Of a DNA stretch of 8,664 nt, positions 7,709 to 8,664 are shown piece by piece (within the stretch, counting starts at the first letter, position 1; each line of letters opens with the position of its first letter). Location: contig CANHUK010000045.1 in the NCBI GenBank assembly GCA_947463755.1, positions 1 to 8,664 of the forward strand. Reading direction: 5' to 3'. The translations under genes were made by a program, and so were the position numbers. The stretch comes from Chitinophagaceae bacterium (GTDB lineage Bacteria; Bacteroidota; Bacteroidia; Chitinophagales; Chitinophagaceae). Below the pieces are notes generated by a model, which was not told where the DNA came from, searched no databases, and saw nothing but the letters and a program-made list of their open reading frames with translations.

Positions 7709-7717
7709 TTATCCACA
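7709..7717 (+). promoter_or_regulatory. Perfect consensus DnaA box (TTATCCACA)
   Basis: The 9-mer TTATCCACA matches the high-affinity DnaA-binding consensus exactly and lies in the non-coding gap between topA and the SirB1-like gene. No second perfect box is visible in this gap, and there are no AT-rich 13-mer repeats, so this is not sufficient for an origin. Possible roles are transcriptional control by DnaA of the minus-strand SirB1-like/csaA unit, or a titration site. It may also be a chance match. Confidence 0.45.
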
Positions 7718-7734
7718 GATTCGGGAAAACTCCG

Positions 7735-7781
7735 AAAAAAGGGAAAGCCACCGGCCGAACAATTGTCTGCCTGGTGGCTTT
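7735..7781 (-). terminator. Factor-independent terminator of topA
   Basis: The inverted repeat AAAGCCACC (7744-7752) and GGTGGCTTT (7773-7781) gives a perfect 9-base-pair stem, extendable by a G-U and a G-C pair. The loop holds the palindrome ACAATTGT (7759-7766), which can pair further. On the minus strand the stem is followed by CCC and then six U residues (7735-7740). It begins 29 bases after the topA stop codon, in the right orientation to end that transcript. On the plus strand no U-run follows, so it acts in one direction. Confidence 0.8.
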
Positions 7782-7810
7782 GCACACGAAACCGGGGATC
7801 TGGTTTCCCT

Positions 7811-8664
7811 TTATTTCTTTTTGGGGATCCTTTTCTTGGGAGGGTTTGCCATCGCATCCTCGATCATCTGTTTGACCTCTTCAATGGTCAGTTGCTCCAC
7901 CATTTCCTGCTTCTCTTTAGGAATGGGGAAGTTCCTGAGACCTTTCTTGATGTACGGACCATAAGGACCTCGCAGGAGTTGGATCTTCTCCTTTTCGAAC
8001 AATTTGATGGTGCGTTCATCCTTAGCCTTGCGTTTTTCGACGATCATCGGAACGGCCGTATCCAGTGAGATCTCATAAGGATCGTGCTCTTTTCCCAGTG
8101 AATAGAACTTGCTGTCGTGGGCAATGTATGGTCCGAATTTACCGATGTTCACCTGCACAGGATGTCCCTCGAACTCACCCAGCTGCCGGGGGAGCCTGAA
8201 CAGTTCCATGGCCTCATCGAAGGTGATGGTTTCGATGCTCTGCGTATTTTTCAGCTTGGCGAAGCGGGGTTTGATTTCATCAGATACATCTCCGATCTGC
8301 ACCATTGGTCCGTAACGTCCCATCCTCGCAACGACCTTCTTGCCGGTGGCAGGGTCTGTGCCGAGTTCCTTCTCGCCGCGGATGCGTTCTGCGTTTTCGA
8401 GGGTATTCTCCACATCCTTCTTGAACGGGGCATAAAAGCCATCAAGCATGCTGCCCCATTGCATTCTGCCCATGGCGATCTCATCGAACTCCTGCTCGAT
8501 GCGGGCTGTAAAGCCATAGTCCATGACGTCGTCGAAATACTGAACCAGGAAATCTGTCACCACCAGACCGAGATCCGTCGGGAAAAGTTTCGATTTCTCC
8601 GCACCGGTGATTTCATGTTGGGTGACGGTCTTGATCTCATCCCTTTGTAAGGTCAGGACCTGGT
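7811..8664 (-). CDS. topA: DNA topoisomerase I, C-terminal part (5' end outside window)
   Basis: This is the last 283 or so residues of type IA DNA topoisomerase I, which relaxes negative supercoils. The frame is open from the window edge to the TAA at 7811-7813. The first visible part contains the conserved end of the cleavage/strand-passage core (KLFPTDLGLVVTDFL, then FTARIEQEFDEIA). This is followed by three C-terminal topoisomerase repeats with the pattern G-[RKP]-[YF]-G-P: GRYGPMVQIG (near 8320), GKFGPYIAHDSKFYSL (near 8143) and GPYGPYIKKGLRNFP (near 7969). The protein ends in a Lys-rich tail (KKRIPKKK). No Cys occurs anywhere in the visible part, so the zinc ribbons of E. coli TopA are absent and replaced by these repeats, as is known for many other bacteria. 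The active-site Tyr and Toprim domain lie outside the window. A terminator follows the gene. Confidence 0.95.
   Translation of the reverse strand, partial: QVLTLQRDEIKTVTQHEITGAEKSKLFPTDLGLVVTDFLVQYFDDVMDYGFTARIEQEFDEIAMGRMQWGSMLDGFYAPFKKDVENTLENAERIRGEKELGTDPATGKKVVARMGRYGPMVQIGDVSDEIKPRFAKLKNTQSIETITFDEAMELFRLPRQLGEFEGHPVQVNIGKFGPYIAHDSKFYSLGKEHDPYEISLDTAVPMIVEKRKAKDERTIKLFEKEKIQLLRGPYGPYIKKGLRNFPIPKEKQEMVEQLTIEEVKQMIEDAMANPPKKRIPKKK

Noticed and set aside
7602..7810. A chromosomal replication origin
   Set aside because: Only one DnaA box is visible, with no cluster of boxes, no repeated AT-rich 13-mers and no dnaA, dnaN or gidA gene in the window.

Overview
The window looks like ordinary chromosomal DNA from a Bacteroidota bacterium, probably of the Chitinophaga/Saprospira type. 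This is inferred from the protein flavour (a lipoprotein-anchored RND adaptor, a cysteine-free TopA tail with C-terminal repeats, a CsaA-type tRNA-binding protein) and from the near absence of Shine-Dalgarno sequences before the start codons. No mobile element, tRNA, rRNA, CRISPR array or phage gene was found. Both ends cut through genes.

Plus strand, left end (1-783): the C-terminal end of type I signal peptidase (lepB), then, after 76 bases, a complete cytidine deaminase gene (cdd). Cdd converges on the next block with a 47-base gap in which I see no convincing terminator.

Minus strand, centre (6279 down to 831): a compact three-gene operon for a tripartite RND efflux pump. In transcription order it encodes a lipoprotein membrane-fusion (adaptor) protein, an inner-membrane HAE1/AcrB-type transporter of 1022 residues with intact proton-relay residues, and a TolC-family outer-membrane channel. 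The gap between the first two genes is 18 bases and the last two overlap by 14 bases. All three parts of the envelope-spanning complex are therefore made together. The substrate cannot be read from the sequence, and no regulator gene lies next to the operon.

Minus strand, right (7601 down to 6352): a SirB1-like protein with a transglutaminase-like fold, whose TGA stop overlaps the TTG start of a CsaA-type tRNA-binding protein. The two are probably translationally coupled. The pump operon starts 72 bases beyond csaA and could be read through from it, but no promoter or strong terminator could be identified in that gap.

The 209-base gap at 7602-7810 is the only substantial non-coding stretch. 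It holds a good factor-independent terminator for topA, one perfect consensus DnaA box, and a small inverted repeat upstream of the SirB1-like gene. The right end (7811-8664) is the C-terminal part of DNA topoisomerase I.

I found no undescribed multi-gene system. The points most worth a second look are the isolated DnaA box, the SirB1-like protein that seems to lack catalytic residues, and its overlap with csaA.
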